Shown in pieces: positions 29,295 to 38,036 of a DNA stretch of 64,000 bases. The DNA is from Planctomycetota bacterium (GTDB taxonomy: Bacteria; Planctomycetota; MHYJ01; WSZJ01; JACPWG01). Position numbers and translations under genes: made by a program. Numbering within the stretch: the first letter of the stretch is position 1; each line of letters starts with the position of its first letter. Under the pieces are notes generated by a model. The model was not told the origin of the DNA. It searched no databases and worked only from the letters and a program-made list of their open reading frames with translations. Where the stretch lies: NCBI GenBank assembly GCA_016197205.1, contig JACPWG010000081.1:1-64000 (forward strand), in the 5' to 3' direction.

Positions 29295-29942
29295 ATGCGC
29301 GCGAAGAGAGCGATCGGGCTGGTCGGTTTGGGACTCGCCGGGCTCGTGGCGGCGGCCGGGTGCAAGAGCGGCGGGGACTCCGGGGGCGCGGGTGCGCCGA
29401 CACCGGCGGCCGCGACGCCTTCCCCACGTGCCCCCGCGGCTGCGAGCCGTCCCGGCGCCACGCCATCCCCCTCTCCCGCGGCGCGGGAGAGGGCCGGGGT
29501 GAGGGCCACCCCCGGCAGCGCGGCCCCGCCTGCCGGCACCGCCTCCGACGATGCCCGGCGCGCTGCGGCGGCGCTCGCGCTCGCCGAACGCGAAGCCGCG
29601 ACCGCAGGCGGAACGAAGCCCGGCGCGACCGGCCGTGAGCCCTCACCCGCCCCCGCCGGCCCGCGGAGCTGCACGGAGGTGCTGAACACGTTCGCAGTCG
29701 ACGTGGAGTTCGCCGACACCCCGCTCCGCGCCGTCCTCGGCGGGCTACAGGGACTCGCCGGCATCTACATTGACCTCGCCAAGGACGAGAAGGAAGGCGG
29801 CTATGGTGAACGCCGTGTGAGCGTAGCGAGCCACGGCGAGCCGCTCGGCCGCATTCTGGAACGCATCGCCGCCGGCCAGGGCCTCGAGGTCGTCGTCCTC
29901 GCGGACAAGATCGTCCTGCTCAGACGGCCGATCGGCAAATAG
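29295..29942 (+). CDS. Lipoprotein with secretin/STN-like C-terminal domain, 215 aa
   Basis: The signal peptide ends in a lipobox (VAAAGCKSG), Cys near 23. A Pro/Ala/Ser-rich region follows (25-125), part of which is translated from a dispersed palindrome (29467-29506). The last 80 residues (VDVEFADTPLRAVLGGLQGL, then ASHGEPLGRILERIAAGQGL) match the short STN/secretin N-domain: beta-alpha-beta with F.....L..VL..L. This domain is found in TonB receptors and secretins, and planctomycete proteins often have it alone. A role in envelope protein interaction is a guess. GAGGTG lies 4 nt before the ATG. Confidence 0.7.
   Translation: MRAKRAIGLVGLGLAGLVAAAGCKSGGDSGGAGAPTPAAATPSPRAPAAASRPGATPSPSPAARERAGVRATPGSAAPPAGTASDDARRAAAALALAEREAATAGGTKPGATGREPSPAPAGPRSCTEVLNTFAVDVEFADTPLRAVLGGLQGLAGIYIDLAKDEKEGGYGERRVSVASHGEPLGRILERIAAGQGLEVVVLADKIVLLRRPIGK
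29467..29506. repeat. Dispersed palindrome family F, copy 2, inside a coding region
   Basis: CCCCTCTCCCGCGGCGCGGG then AGAGGGCCGGGGTGAGGG. It is translated in frame within the lipoprotein linker (SPSPAARERAGVRATPG). Confidence 0.75.
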
Positions 29943-30150
29943 GCGTGGTTCGAATTCGGGTTGCGCGCCCCGATCGACTCGTTTCCGCGGGCACACGGCG
30001 CCACCGCGCCCGCGGACGGTCGGGGCTCGACGCCGCCGCGCCCGCGGACGGTCGGGGCACGGCGCTGCCGCGCCCGCGGACGGTCGGGGCTTGACGCCGC
30101 CGCGCCCGCGGACGGTAGGGGCACGGCGCGGTCGTGCCCACGAAGCGAGG
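29943..30150. repeat. Family A element expanded into a 32-bp tandem repeat (copy 6)
   Basis: The left end GGCGTGGTTCGAATTCGGG (degenerate family-A end) is followed by four tandem units with CGCGGACGGT at 30011, 30043, 30075 and 30107 (exact 32-bp period), running into a family-A core GTAGGGGCACGGC at 30113. The 30151-30378 stretch has no gene but carries a family-C copy at 30281. Confidence 0.85.
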
Positions 30151-30280
30151 CATGGTGGTCGCCCCTGCTCCACAGGGGCGGCAAGTCGGTCCAGCCCGGA
30201 AATGTACCCTATCAAGACCGATCGCGCTGCTCGCCGACCGGAGCGCGGAGGTCGCGACACGCGCGTTCGAAGCACCCCGC

Positions 30281-30308
30281 GGGACCGCTCGCTCACGCTC
30301 GCGGTTCG
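30281..30308 (-). repeat. Dispersed repeat family C, copy 3
   Basis: GGGACCGCTCGCTCACGCTC followed by GCGGTTCG, same sense as 22813. Confidence 0.75.
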
Positions 30309-30378
30309 GATCGCGTCCTCCCCGCGTCCTGCGCTGCGATCGCCCTTGCGCCTCCGGGCGCCGGCCTGCGAGTTTCAC

Positions 30379-30407
30379 TTGCCCTGCGTTCGCCCCCTCC
30401 GTACAAT
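30379..30407 (+). promoter_or_regulatory. Promoter candidate for the glyoxylate-shunt genes
   Basis: TTGCCC (30379-30384) and TACAAT (30402-30407) with a 17-nt spacer, 87 nt upstream of the malate synthase start. Confidence 0.5.
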
Positions 30408-30493
30408 TCGCGCCGCACCGCCAAGCCGCCGCTCGTCTTCTCCCGAGCTCCTCTCCCTCGCACCGCTCGGCATTCGCCTAAGGGAGCCCCGGC

Positions 30494-32428
30494 ATGGAAT
30501 CGCAGGTCGGCCGCGCCCCGCGCGCCCCCCGCCCGCTTGAAATCCGCGCGGGTCTGGAGCAGGCCTACCCCGACGTCTACACCCGCCCGGTCCTCGAGGC
30601 CCTCTCGGCCCTCGCCCCCTTCAACGACGACCGCCGCGAGGTCATGGCCGCCCGCACGCGCCTCCGCCTCGAGCGCTACCGCGAAGGCCGCCGGATCGCG
30701 TTCCTCCCCGCGGACGCGACCATCGCAGGGAGCTCGCTACGCGTCGCCGACGCACGCGACGGACGTTTCCGCGGAGGCGACATCCCGCACGATTTGCGGC
30801 GGCAGTGGATCCAGGGGACCGGCCCGGCCGCGAAGCCGAACGCCCCCACCGAGTCGAGCATCCGCAACGTCGCGTACGCGCTGCTCTCGGGCGCCGACGG
30901 CTGGATGTTCGACGGCGAGGACGCGCTCGGCCAGGTCTCGACCATGTCCCTCGACAATCAGCGTAATCTCAAGCTCGCCTTCGCCCGCGACCCGCTCTTC
31001 GACAAGGTCGCGGAACAGGTCGCCTCCGAAATGAACGCCTGGTCGCAGGCCTTCCTCGGACGGCGCATCGTCGAGGACTGGCGCCGCCAGCTCGACTTCA
31101 CGACCCGCATCTTCCGTGCACGCGGCCTCCACCTCGACGATCGGCACGTTCGCGAGCGGGACGGCGCCGGTTTCTCCGCGTCGATCGTGGACGTCGTCCT
31201 TTACGTGGTCCACAATCACGAGCGCCTCCGCACGGAAGGCCGGTCCGTCGTGCTCTACTTGCCGAAGATCCAGACCGCCGAAGAGGCGGCCCTTTGGAAC
31301 GACCTGCTCTCCGCGTTGGAGTCCCAGCTCGGCCTGCCGGCGGGCGCGATCAAGGTCTACGTCCTGGTCGAGCAGGTGGAGGCCTCGTTCCAGCTCATGG
31401 AAATCCGCGCCGCCCTGGGCCTGCACTTCGTCGGCTTCAACACCGGTCGCTGGGACTACATCAACAGCGTCGCGGATGCGCTGGGCTGGGACCGCGGCTT
31501 CGTGAATCCCAACATCGACGCCATCCCGATGACCTACGGCTACATGCGCGGCTACGAAGACCGCGTGCGGCGCGCGGTGAACACACCGGACCAGGACGGG
31601 GGATTCGCGCTGTGGCAGGGGGGCATGGAGCCGAACATCCCCGTGGGCTCCGCCGCAGGCGTCGCCGCGGGCATGAAGCGCGCGGTCGGGGGCGCGGAGC
31701 GGGAGGAGCGGGAAGGCGCGAGCGGGAAGTGGGTCGCGCACTGGAAAATGGTCCACATCGTCCGGCCGGTCTGGGAGCGCGCCGGGCGCGACAACCAGCT
31801 CGGACGCGCGTTCCCGAGGCTGACGTACACGCAGGCCGACGCCGACGCCCTCTTCCTGCTGGAGCCGGCGCCGCGGACCGTGCGCGGGGCACGCGACCTA
31901 CTCAGCGTCGCGCTCCAATACGGCAACGCGTTCGGCCAGGGGATGCAGGCCGCGGCCCTCAAGCCGGCGGACTTCTTCGGCAACGACGACGTCCTCTACT
32001 TGATGGAGGACATGGCCACGGGCGAGATCCGGCTCTCGATCCTCTGGGAATGGCTGCACAAGGGGGCGGCGCTGACCGAGAGCGATGCGGCCACCGGCGT
32101 GACGGCCGGCGACCGCTTCGATGCGCGCCTCTTCGAACGGCTGTTGACGGAGGAGCTGGAGAAGCTCCGGCGCGCGAGCCACCGCGACGTGCACGACCCG
32201 TCGAAGACGACCACGCTCCCCATCGCGGCCGAGATCGTGAAGGCGTACGTCGGAGAGGAGCTGAAGGCCCCCTGGTACATCGATCTTCTGAACCTCAACC
32301 TCGACAATCACGATCTGGGCACCGCGCGGGAGCGCATCCGGCGGTACCTGGACGGCTATCGCGCCGACGGACGGCGCATCACCGAAAATCTGGACTTCGC
32401 CCTGGCTGCAAACAAAACTACCGAGTGA
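30494..32428 (+). CDS. Malate synthase, 644 aa
   Basis: Condenses glyoxylate and acetyl-CoA to malate in the glyoxylate shunt. Family motifs are clear: VLYLPKIQTAEEAALWNDLL, VLVEQVEASFQLMEIRAAL, and GFNTGRWDYINS, the malate synthase A signature. DMATGEIRLSILWEWLHKGA and the C-terminal helices also fit. At 644 residues it is about 100 longer than typical MS-A, with an extended N-terminus and middle region (FDGEDALGQVSTM). AAGGGAG lies 7 nt before the ATG. Isocitrate lyase follows 267 bp downstream on the same strand, so both shunt enzymes are encoded together, for growth on acetate or fatty acids. Confidence 0.9.
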   Translation: MESQVGRAPRAPRPLEIRAGLEQAYPDVYTRPVLEALSALAPFNDDRREVMAARTRLRLERYREGRRIAFLPADATIAGSSLRVADARDGRFRGGDIPHDLRRQWIQGTGPAAKPNAPTESSIRNVAYALLSGADGWMFDGEDALGQVSTMSLDNQRNLKLAFARDPLFDKVAEQVASEMNAWSQAFLGRRIVEDWRRQLDFTTRIFRARGLHLDDRHVRERDGAGFSASIVDVVLYVVHNHERLRTEGRSVVLYLPKIQTAEEAALWNDLLSALESQLGLPAGAIKVYVLVEQVEASFQLMEIRAALGLHFVGFNTGRWDYINSVADALGWDRGFVNPNIDAIPMTYGYMRGYEDRVRRAVNTPDQDGGFALWQGGMEPNIPVGSAAGVAAGMKRAVGGAEREEREGASGKWVAHWKMVHIVRPVWERAGRDNQLGRAFPRLTYTQADADALFLLEPAPRTVRGARDLLSVALQYGNAFGQGMQAAALKPADFFGNDDVLYLMEDMATGEIRLSILWEWLHKGAALTESDAATGVTAGDRFDARLFERLLTEELEKLRRASHRDVHDPSKTTTLPIAAEIVKAYVGEELKAPWYIDLLNLNLDNHDLGTARERIRRYLDGYRADGRRITENLDFALAANKTTE

Positions 32429-32695
32429 CGCCCGCGGCGTCGGCGTCTCGCTCGCGCCCGTTCGCAGTTCCGCCCTCAGTACCGCCCCACGGCATTGGGT
32501 GCCCAGTTTGCTCGGCGATTTCGGCCGCCTGCTTCGTTGCGCTCGCTCGACGTAGTTCTCCGTGACTACGCCTCGCTCGCGCGCCTCGCGGGCGGCCGAA
32601 CTTGCCTTCGCCTACTGGGCGCCGACTTCCGTGGAGCGATACTCAGGCGGCGCGAACATCGAGCTAGCACCCGACGACAGGACAGGAGGAGGACG

Positions 32696-34987
32696 ATGAG
32701 CACGTTCGACGAAGAAGTGGCCGAAACGCAGCGCTGGTTCGACGCGCCGCGCTTCAAAGGGATCACGCGGTTGCACACCGCCCGCCAGGTCGTGGCGCAG
32801 CGCGGGACGATCCGCAGCGACTACCGCGTCGCGCGCGAGGCCGCCGAGGCGTTCTACGCCCGGTTGCGCGAGCTCTTCGAGGCGCGGAAGGCCGTGACGA
32901 CCTTCGGGCCGTACTCGCCCGGGCAGGCCGTCTCGATGAAACGCGCCGGGATCGAGGGGATCTACCTCGGCGGCTGGGCGACCTCGGCCAAGGGCTCACT
33001 CGACGAAGACCCGGGTCCGGACCTGGCGAGCTACCCGCTTTCCCAGGTGCCGAACGAAGCGGCCGGCATCGTGCGCGCGCTCATCACCGCCGACCGCAAC
33101 CAGCGCTTCGCCCGCTCGCGCATGACGCCGAAGCAGCTCGCCTCGACCCCCGAGGTGGACTTCCGGCCCTTCATCATCGCCGACGCGGACACCGGCCACG
33201 GCGGCGAACCGCACGTGCGCAACCTCGTCCGGCGGTTCGTCGAGGTCGGCGTCCCCGGCTACCACCTAGAGGACCAGCGGCCGGGGACCAAGAAGTGCGG
33301 CCACCAGGGCGGCAAGGTCCTCGTCGCGTCCGACGAACAGATCAAGCGGTTGAACGCGGCTCGCTTCCAACTCGACGTCATGGGCGTGTCCGGCCTCATC
33401 GTCGCCCGGACCGACGCCGAGGCGGCCAACCTGCTCGACGGCCGCGGGGACGAGCGGGACCAGCCTTTCATCCTCGGCTCGACGAACATCGAGCCGCCGA
33501 CCTACAAGGTCGCGTTCCTCGCGCTGCTCCGGAAGCTCCATGCGCTGGGCATCGCCGAACTGAACGGCTTCCTCCTGTACGCCGTCTCCGAGGGCGAGTA
33601 CAAGCACGCCGAGGCGTGGCTCGACCGGGCGGAGCTGACGCCCGCGCTGCACGAAGCGGCGAAGGCGTACACGAGCGGGAAGAACACGAACGCCGACGCC
33701 CTGCTGGACGGAGTCCTGACGCGCTTCATCGACGCGTGGCAGGCGGCGGCCGGCCTCTCGACCTACGGCGAGGCGGTCGCGGAGCTGATGGAGTTCCGGC
33801 GCAACGAAGGCGAGACCTTCTCGATGAGCCTCGAGGAGTGGAAGGCGTTCGCGAAACACGCCTCCTTCCACGAGGCGCGGCAGCGGGCGAAGTCGCTCGG
33901 CCTGGGCGTGATCTGGGACTGCGAGCACGCGAAGACGCCGGAAGGCTACTACCAGGTGCGAGGCGGCCTCGAGTACGCGATCGCGAAGTCGCTTGCCGCG
34001 GCCCCGTACGCCGACCTCGTGTGGATGGAGACGAAGACCGCTGACCTGAAGGACGCGACGGAATTCGCCCACGCGGTCCACGCGCGGTTCCCGGACAAGA
34101 TGATCGCCTACAACCTGTCCCCGTCCTTCAGTTGGGACACGACCGGGATGACCGAGGAGGAGATGCGGGCGTTCCCGGCCGAGTTGGGCAAGCTCGGGAG
34201 CGTCTTCAATTTCATCACGTACGGCGGGCATCAGATCGACGGCCTGGCCGGCGAGGAGTTCGCGGCCGCGCTTCAGCAGGAGGGGATGCTGGCGCTCGCG
34301 CAGTTGCAGCGGAAGTTCCGGCTGGTGGAGTCCCCGTACCGCACACCGCAGACCCTGGTCGGCGGGCCGCGCGCGGACGAGGCCCTCGCGGCCGCGTCCG
34401 GTCGGACTGCGACGACGCGGGCCATGGGTCAGGGCTCGACGCAGTTCCAGCACCTCGTGCAGGTGGAGGTCCCGCCGAAGGTGCTCGAAGAGTGGCTCGG
34501 TCTCTGGACCCTTCACCACAAGCGGAGCGGGATGCGCGTGGAGCTACGGCCGTATCGGGCGGGCTCGGCCCTCTTGGAGCTGAAGGTCCTCGACGGCACG
34601 GGGACGCGCGTGGGCGCCGTCGCGGCCGGGGCCGCCGGCGCGAAGCTCGCGAACGTGATCTTCGGCACGATCCAGGACCGGAACGGCCGGAACATCCTGT
34701 CCGTGCGCGACCAGAACACTTTCGACGAGTCCCTCCGTCGGAAGCGGCTGATGACCCTCCTGCACCTCTTCCTGCTGCACCGGTACAAGATCGCGGCCGT
34801 GCACTACGTTACGCCGACCGAGGACAACCAGCAGCAGTCGGCGCACATGAAGGCGCTCGGCATCTACGCCGAGGTCGCGGAAGAGGTGGGCGAGATCATC
34901 GTGGCGGACGTGAACGCGGCGCGCGTGCAGGAGCTGATCGAGCCGGGGCGGGGGCTGATCGGCAAGCTGATCGAAAAGACGCTGTAA
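32696..34987 (+). CDS. Isocitrate lyase, large (AceA2-like) class, 763 aa
   Basis: Cleaves isocitrate to succinate and glyoxylate. The catalytic loop KKCGHQGGK (Cys near 201), ADADTGHGG metal site, ARTDAEAANLL and NLSPSFSW are present. The length (763) and long C-terminal part match the two-domain isocitrate lyase 2 type of Mycobacterium (about 766 aa), whose C-terminal domain responds to acetyl-CoA; that regulation is inferred here only from architecture. The ATG at 32696 follows GGAGGAGG; the frame is open to 32495 but the added residues are not family-like. Follows malate synthase. Confidence 0.93.
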   Translation: MSTFDEEVAETQRWFDAPRFKGITRLHTARQVVAQRGTIRSDYRVAREAAEAFYARLRELFEARKAVTTFGPYSPGQAVSMKRAGIEGIYLGGWATSAKGSLDEDPGPDLASYPLSQVPNEAAGIVRALITADRNQRFARSRMTPKQLASTPEVDFRPFIIADADTGHGGEPHVRNLVRRFVEVGVPGYHLEDQRPGTKKCGHQGGKVLVASDEQIKRLNAARFQLDVMGVSGLIVARTDAEAANLLDGRGDERDQPFILGSTNIEPPTYKVAFLALLRKLHALGIAELNGFLLYAVSEGEYKHAEAWLDRAELTPALHEAAKAYTSGKNTNADALLDGVLTRFIDAWQAAAGLSTYGEAVAELMEFRRNEGETFSMSLEEWKAFAKHASFHEARQRAKSLGLGVIWDCEHAKTPEGYYQVRGGLEYAIAKSLAAAPYADLVWMETKTADLKDATEFAHAVHARFPDKMIAYNLSPSFSWDTTGMTEEEMRAFPAELGKLGSVFNFITYGGHQIDGLAGEEFAAALQQEGMLALAQLQRKFRLVESPYRTPQTLVGGPRADEALAAASGRTATTRAMGQGSTQFQHLVQVEVPPKVLEEWLGLWTLHHKRSGMRVELRPYRAGSALLELKVLDGTGTRVGAVAAGAAGAKLANVIFGTIQDRNGRNILSVRDQNTFDESLRRKRLMTLLHLFLLHRYKIAAVHYVTPTEDNQQQSAHMKALGIYAEVAEEVGEIIVADVNAARVQELIEPGRGLIGKLIEKTL

Positions 34988-34996
34988 GGGCGTCGG

Positions 34997-35252
34997 GGCA
35001 TGGTTCAATTTCGGGTCACACCGCACGAAGGGCTCGTAGCCGTAGGGGCACGGCGTTGCCGTGCCCGCGAGGCGAGTGGTCGTGTTCAGACTTGCGCAAC
35101 GGCAACGGCGATTTCCGTGTGACCCAACTGCCGATGAAGATCTTGAGAGATCGACTGCGAGTCGACGCATCGTGGGCACGGCAACGCCGTGCCCCAACCT
35201 TCCATGTAGCGTCCGCGCGTGTAACCACGATTGGGGCCGATTTGAACCAGGC
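34997..35252. repeat. Family A element, double copy (copy 2)
   Basis: Left end GGCATGGTTCAA (34997), a core GTAGGGGCACGGCGTTGCCG (35042), a second core GGGCACGGCAACGCCGTGCCC (35173) in opposite sense and right end TTTGAACCAGGCC (35240). The 34988-35569 stretch has no supported gene. Confidence 0.85.
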
Positions 35253-35368
35253 CGGCGGCGGGGAGCGCTCCTGTTGCCTCGCAGGGGGCGATGGTTTCAG
35301 CACGCCTGCGAATCGTTGCCCCCAAAACCGCTGCGCGCTGAAGGCCACGCAGCGGGCGGCGGGGAAAC

Positions 35369-35400
35369 ACGGAACCGCGACCGTGAGGGAGCGGTCTCAG
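35369..35400 (+). repeat. Dispersed repeat family C, copy 4
   Basis: ACGGAACCGCGACCGTGAGG followed by GAGCGGTCTCAG; contains ACCGC/GCGGT arms. Confidence 0.75.
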
Positions 35401-35569
35401 CGCGTCCAACCGCATCCCAGGTTGGAGCTCGCCGATACGCAGGGGACGGAGCGGGGATCCGATTCGCAAGGACTGGGTCGTCAAGCCTCAAGAAGCGCCC
35501 CCGCACCCGTCCCAACGATGGCCGCCGCCACTCCGTCGCTACACTAACACTTCCGCCGCCGGCCACGGA

Positions 35570-36370
35570 TCACCGTCCCGCTGACTTCGCGAGCATGCCG
35601 CGCAGCCATCGGGCATCGGCCGCCGAGAGAGAGGGCGCAGGCGGGGGAGACGAGTAGTCGAGGTCGAGGTCGTACCCGGCCGCGTCATAGACGGCAGCGA
35701 AGATGGGCTGCAGCTCCAGGGGCACGTCGGGATCCGGGGCCCGGAGTGGAACGGGCAGCGTGGGTAGAGCATCGCGCAGGCCTACGGGCCAAACACTCAC
35801 GCGAAGGGGCCGGGTGGCGCGATGCAAGAGAACGCGGTATTCGGACTGCGGCGCTCCCTCGGGCGACCATCGAGGGAGGGCCCGGAGCAGGTCGAGCTCG
35901 ATGAAGTGAACGCTCGACCCGAGGTATTCCTCGCGCTTGCGCCGGTAGGCTTCGGCGTCGTCGGAGCCCGGACGTTTGTTGCTCAGCGAGACCAGCTCGA
36001 TCGCGGTGACCAGGTCGCCCAGGCGAGCCAGGCGCACTTCGACTCGGAACTGTCTCGCCTTGACGGGAATTGCCAACCGCACCTCCACGGCGGGCGTGAG
36101 CGCGACGGCCGCCGACGCGGTGGCCGAGGACGGCTCGGGGCGCGCGCCGCGTCGGTGGAGGCCCGCGACGGCGACGTCCGGGTGAACGATCTGCACCTCA
36201 TCGGGATCGAGGGCGTCGACAACTTGGCGACCATAGACGCGCGCCACGTAGCGCGGTCTCAGGCGTGGGACCAGCGCGCGCCGAACCTCGTAGGCGAGCG
36301 CCTGGTGAAAGTCCGGGTAGATGTTCGGCGCCTCGAGATAGGGGTCCATCCCGGGGAAGGGCGAAGGCAT
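35570..36370 (-). CDS. DUF4058 family protein, 266 aa
   Basis: The N-terminus MPSPFPGMDPYLE is the hallmark of DUF4058, followed by FHQALAYEVRRALVPRLRPRY and the internal VEVRL, VTAIELVSLSNKRPG and EYRVLLHRATRPLRVSVWP blocks of the family. The E-x-x-S-x-x-N-K region resembles a PD-(D/E)XK-like E-x-K site, suggesting a nuclease-like fold, but no activity is established. Such genes are frequent and scattered in planctomycetes and cyanobacteria. Start 36370 gives the canonical N-terminus; a longer frame to 37921 lies antisense to coding DNA and is rejected. Lies downstream of the exported coiled-coil gene with a 170-bp gap. Confidence 0.85.
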   Translation of the reverse strand: MPSPFPGMDPYLEAPNIYPDFHQALAYEVRRALVPRLRPRYVARVYGRQVVDALDPDEVQIVHPDVAVAGLHRRGARPEPSSATASAAVALTPAVEVRLAIPVKARQFRVEVRLARLGDLVTAIELVSLSNKRPGSDDAEAYRRKREEYLGSSVHFIELDLLRALPRWSPEGAPQSEYRVLLHRATRPLRVSVWPVGLRDALPTLPVPLRAPDPDVPLELQPIFAAVYDAAGYDLDLDYSSPPPAPSLSAADARWLRGMLAKSAGR

Positions 36371-36540
36371 GAAGCATCGTGCTCCGCTGGGATCGCAGGC
36401 AAAGGAGCCGCCGGTCGCGGGCCAGGAACGATTATGGTCAGGATGAGTCCGTCGCAGCAATGGAAAACCCCGGCACAGGGGCGGCCGAGACGGGAGCGCC
36501 CAGGTAGCGCGTGCGCGCCTGCGGGCGCCACCGCCCACCG

Positions 36541-37782
36541 CTATTTGAAGTTCGCCGCCAGCATCTCCGACACCACCCACGCGCCGCCCTTGGTCTGCAC
36601 GCCGATCGAGCGGCTGTTCGTCAGGTTGTCCAGGTTCACGACCGCGACGTAGATCGTCGCGACCGTGGCGCTGGACTTGACCACCACGCGCGCGTAGAGG
36701 AACGACATGTCCGTTTTCTTCCAGGAGCCGGGCGCGGTCTCGTCCCAGGAGACTTCGCGCTTCCATGCCTCGGAGGTCATCCGGACGGCAAGCACCTCGT
36801 CCTTCGGCCAGGCCTTCCCCCATTCGGACGCGATCGCAGAGCGCAGCTCCTCCGCGTCCGCGCCCGTGTACTTGTCCTGGGGCGGCTGGGTCTCGGCCAG
36901 GATCTTCTCCTTCAAAGTCGACGACAACTCCTCGATCCGCGCCTGCGCCTCGCGGTACTTCGCCGAGAACGTCACGTACTTCTCGTGCTTGTCGTTCAGG
37001 GCCGCGAGCAGTTTGAGCCGCGTGTCGGCGAGCTCCATCTGCTGGCGCACGCCGCCGGTGAAGAAGCCCGGCTTCTGTTCGGCCTTGCCCTGCTCCGCGA
37101 GCTTCAGCGCCTGGTCGATGGCGGCTGGGAGCTCGGCGAAGGCCGCGGAAAGGACCTTGTTCAGGGACTCGTGGAAGTGGACGAAAGCGCGGCGCGCGCC
37201 TTCGAACTTGTTCTTGATGAAGCTGCCGTGTTTCCCCGCGGCGGCGATCAGGGGCTGATAGGCTTCGTTGCGCTTCTTCCATTCTTCCTGGACGGCGTTG
37301 AACTGCTTGACGAGCCTGCCGACGCGGTCCACGTCGTCGAAGAACTGCGTGCGGCTGTAGTCCTTGTCCTGGGTTTCGAGCCAGTTGACGTCGTTGTCGA
37401 AGTCGGGGTAGTTGGAGACGTCGGCGGCCTTGGCCTTGGCGGCCTCGCCGGCCTGGAGTCCGGCGCGCCGCGACTCCACGAGCTTTTTCAGGGCTTCCAC
37501 TTTTTCCCGGAGGGCGACGGCGCGCGGATGGGTCTCGGGAATGCGATTGCGCCGAAGCTGGTCGAGCGCGCCGTCGAAGCGCTTCTGGTAGAAGTCGAGG
37601 TCCGCGGTGCGGGCGATGCCGGGGATTTCCTTCTCCCATTGGGCGAGGTTGCGCTCCTGCGCATCGAGCGCGGACTTCTGGGACGGCGAGAGATCCTGGG
37701 CCGCGACCGGCGCGGCGCCGGCGGCCAGGGCGAGGACGGCGAAGACGAGGGCGAGCATGAGGGCGCGGGCGAAACGCGGCAT
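36541..37782 (-). CDS. Exported alpha-helical protein of unknown function, 413 aa
   Basis: A signal peptide (residues 1-29, LMLALVFAVLALAAGAAPVA/AQ) is followed by an almost wholly helical region with charged heptads (about 30-290: SQKSALDAQERNLAQWEKEI, DDVDRVGRLVKQFNAVQEEW), then a C-terminal beta-rich domain (about 320-413: YARVVVKSSATVATIYVAVV). The ATG at 37782 has AAAGGA 8 nt upstream; another ATG three codons earlier abuts that SD. I know no family. It would sit in the periplasm or envelope; helical rods with a small terminal domain suggest a structural or binding role. Confidence 0.75.
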   Translation of the reverse strand: MPRFARALMLALVFAVLALAAGAAPVAAQDLSPSQKSALDAQERNLAQWEKEIPGIARTADLDFYQKRFDGALDQLRRNRIPETHPRAVALREKVEALKKLVESRRAGLQAGEAAKAKAADVSNYPDFDNDVNWLETQDKDYSRTQFFDDVDRVGRLVKQFNAVQEEWKKRNEAYQPLIAAAGKHGSFIKNKFEGARRAFVHFHESLNKVLSAAFAELPAAIDQALKLAEQGKAEQKPGFFTGGVRQQMELADTRLKLLAALNDKHEKYVTFSAKYREAQARIEELSSTLKEKILAETQPPQDKYTGADAEELRSAIASEWGKAWPKDEVLAVRMTSEAWKREVSWDETAPGSWKKTDMSFLYARVVVKSSATVATIYVAVVNLDNLTNSRSIGVQTKGGAWVVSEMLAANFK

Positions 37783-38036
37783 AGGACGCATCCTTTCGAG
37801 AGAAACGGTCGCCGTGGCGAAGGGGGAAGGCCGGGCGCGAATTATTGCACTCGAAGCCGGGGAATGCAACGGATTCCAGGTGGGACCGGCGGGCGCCCAG
37901 AAGATTCGGCTGTCTGTCCACCCGAGTTCACTGGCTCGAGGCGTTTCCCGAGGTGGAGCGGGCCTCCGCAGGCGAGGTCGCATGTGGGCAGAGCCAGGGG
38001 GCATTCCCTTGACCTGCGGGTGGTGCCTTCGATGCG

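Noticed and set aside
29996..30130. Possible CRISPR array (four 32-bp units)
   Set aside because: Units are directly adjacent with no unique spacers, and there are no cas genes.
35570..37921. Single 783-codon protein on the minus strand
   Set aside because: Its first 517 codons are antisense or out of frame to the exported helical protein; only the DUF4058 part from 36370 is real.
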